A stretch of 16,061 bases of DNA from Acidobacteriaceae bacterium. GTDB taxonomy: Bacteria > Acidobacteriota > Terriglobia > Terriglobales > Acidobacteriaceae. A program made the position numbers and the translations under genes. The notes beneath the pieces were generated by a model. The model worked only from the letters and a program-made list of their open reading frames with translations, ran no database searches and had not been told where the DNA came from. Of the stretch, positions 15,019 to 16,061 are shown piece by piece; the stretch's first letter is position 1, and every line of letters begins with the position of its first letter. The stretch covers positions 1-16,061 of the forward strand of contig JASHUH010000563.1 of the NCBI GenBank assembly GCA_030040115.1, given 5' to 3'.

Positions 15019-15113
15019 AGAAATCGAAGCTGGCCGCGATTCTCACCGACGTGCACTTCTGGACTCCACTCGCCGTGCTGCTAGGAACTGCGCTTTTGAT
15101 GTCGTTAAGGTGA
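15015..15113 (+). CDS. 32-residue single-span membrane peptide
   Basis: The ORF encodes a basic N-terminus (MKKSK), the stretch ILTDVHFWTPLAVLLGTALL, and an end at SLR. The hydrophobic part is one transmembrane helix with the basic end predicted inside. I recall very similar tiny proteins with a D-x-HFW-x-P-x-AVL core in Acidobacteriota, sometimes given unrelated automatic names; function unknown. It starts inside the stop codon of the 50-residue ORF (ATGA), so the two are probably translated together. The pattern resembles small stabilising subunits of membrane complexes, but no partner is identified. Confidence 0.6.
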   Translation: MKKSKLAAILTDVHFWTPLAVLLGTALLMSLR

Positions 15114-15117
15114 GAAC

Positions 15118-15312
15118 GTGAACAACACCGCCGCTGCCGCGCGTCCAACTTCAAACCTTTCCTTGCACAATCTGGGCGTCTTGCGGAACCTTGCTCTGGC
15201 GGCGCACGCGGTTCTCCTGAGTTTCTTCGCCAAGCCGCCGCCCGGCTCCACGTCCTTCGCGCCGCGGCTTGCCCCTATACATCTCTTCACAAATGCGCTA
15301 AGGTTCATCTGA
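15118..15312 (+). CDS. Possible 64-residue hypothetical protein, GTG start
   Basis: The frame begins with GTG four bases after the stop of the 32-residue ORF, and AAGGTGAG overlapping that stop would serve as ribosome binding site. The product is Ala-, Leu- and Pro-rich with one moderately hydrophobic stretch (LALAAHAVLLSFFA) and no recognisable family. The position as third member of a coupled string is the only support; it may equally be the leader of the permease gene that follows 37 bases later. Confidence 0.2.
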   Translation: MNNTAAAARPTSNLSLHNLGVLRNLALAAHAVLLSFFAKPPPGSTSFAPRLAPIHLFTNALRFI

Positions 15313-15349
15313 TTGCCGCATCAATTTGCCGCGGGAGAAGCGAAGCCGC

Positions 15350-16061
15350 ATGTTGCTTCCCGAAACGTACTACGCTGCGTTGCTGCTCATGTTCCTGAGC
15401 ATGTTGTGTTGGGGTTCATGGGCCACCACGCTCAAGCTGTGTCCGGGGTATCGTTTTCAGCTCTACTACTGGGACTATTCCATCGGCATGGCGATCGCCG
15501 CCGCGATCCTGGGGTTCACCGCAGGCAGTCTGGGTCACGCCGGACCGCCGTTCCTCGCCGATATCGCAAGCATGCCGCACGTCAGCATGGTGTACGCCGT
15601 CATCGGCGGAGCCGTCTTCAACGTCGCCAATTTGCTGCTGGTGGCGGCCATCGATGTCGCCGGCATGGCGGTTGCCTTTCCCGTCGGCATCGGTCTGGCC
15701 CTCGTCATCGGCGCGGTCTCCAATTACCTTATTCAGCCCGAAGCCGATCCGCGCCTGCTCTTCGGCGGAGTCGCGCTCGTCGTCCTTGCCATCGTGCTTG
15801 ATGCGGCCGCCTATCGCAAGCGCGAGGCCACGGCAACCGGCGCCACGAACCGCGGGATTCTTATCAGCCTCGCCTGCGGCATTCTCATGGGCTGTTTCTA
15901 TCCCTTTGTCGCGCGCGCCCTCGCCGGGATTCCTGGCAGACCCGCTCCCGGCCCTTACGCGGTTTCGTTCTTCTTCGCCGTCGGTCTCCTCGCCTCCACC
16001 ATTCCCGCCAACCTGCTGCTGATGAAAAAGCCGCTCGATGGCAAGCCGCCAGTTGGAAGTT
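15350..16061 (+). CDS. DMT-superfamily permease, GRP/ureide-permease-like sugar transporter, 3' end cut by window
   Basis: The frame starts MLLPETYYAALLLMFLSMLC and stays open to the window edge (237 codons visible). At least seven hydrophobic segments are seen. The first ends in CWGSWATTLKL, and QLYYWDYSIGMAIAAAILG follows. Then come FNVANLLLVAAIDVAGMAVA and FPVGIGLALVIGAVSNYL, then a polar loop and LISLACGILMGCFYPF. The WGSW and YWDY motifs, with the glycine-rich fourth and fifth helices, resemble the glucose/ribose porter and ureide permease branch of the DMT superfamily. A sugar or small polar solute is the likely cargo; this is inference. GGGAGAA lies about ten bases before ATG 15350. 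Confidence 0.75.
   Translation, partial: MLLPETYYAALLLMFLSMLCWGSWATTLKLCPGYRFQLYYWDYSIGMAIAAAILGFTAGSLGHAGPPFLADIASMPHVSMVYAVIGGAVFNVANLLLVAAIDVAGMAVAFPVGIGLALVIGAVSNYLIQPEADPRLLFGGVALVVLAIVLDAAAYRKREATATGATNRGILISLACGILMGCFYPFVARALAGIPGRPAPGPYAVSFFFAVGLLASTIPANLLLMKKPLDGKPPVGS

Noticed and set aside
15313..15801. 162-codon plus-strand ORF
   Set aside because: Out-of-frame shadow of the membrane permease, whose own frame shows clear transmembrane segments; it turns into an Arg/His-rich peptide.
1..16061. CRISPR array, defence island or biosynthetic gene cluster
   Set aside because: No regularly spaced direct repeats, no nuclease, Cas or toxin-antitoxin motifs and no multidomain synthase were seen.

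Overview
The window reads as a chromosomal segment of a GC-rich, Gram-negative-type heterotroph, most likely a soil Acidobacteriota. That assignment is inference. It rests on the gene mix (secreted GH3 glycosidase, Tat-exported enolase-superfamily enzyme, PQQ dehydrogenase with a built-in cytochrome c, PPi-type phosphofructokinase), on a short GC-rich hairpin repeat at 9382-9399, and on a 32-residue membrane peptide of a kind I associate with that phylum. No rRNA, complete tRNA, CRISPR array or phage structural gene is visible.

Left end (1-1306): the decayed end of a mobile element. It holds an N-terminally truncated IS66 transposase, a small zinc-ribbon-like ORF running into the IS66 junction, a fragment of a tyrosine recombinase, and the 3' half of a tRNA-Val(UAC) gene with encoded CCA. 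The tRNA fragment looks like an attachment-site scar, with the element to its left and conserved chromosome to its right.

Centre (1461-10802): a minus-strand secreted GH3 beta-glycosidase is divergent from a plus-strand group II PLP decarboxylase. Next comes a tight plus-strand pair: a Tat-signal enolase-superfamily enzyme and, 40 bases later, a PQQ-dependent dehydrogenase carrying an inserted c-type cytochrome domain. Together with the GH3 enzyme these suggest that sugars are released, oxidised and possibly dehydrated outside the cytoplasm. After the hairpin repeat lies a class V aminotransferase-fold protein of the cysteine-desulfurase-like type, which lacks the usual active-site cysteine.

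Right part (11049-16061): a long-chain acyl-CoA synthetase converges on, and overlaps, a five-helix membrane protein gene. A 6-phosphofructokinase with the Asp104/Lys124 signature of pyrophosphate-dependent enzymes follows. Then come two tiny ORFs of 50 and 32 codons joined by an ATGA overlap, possibly a third short ORF, and a DMT/GRP-type membrane permease cut by the window edge. The enzymes are mostly carbohydrate-related, but apart from the 5783-9293 pair and the small-ORF string they are probably independent transcription units.
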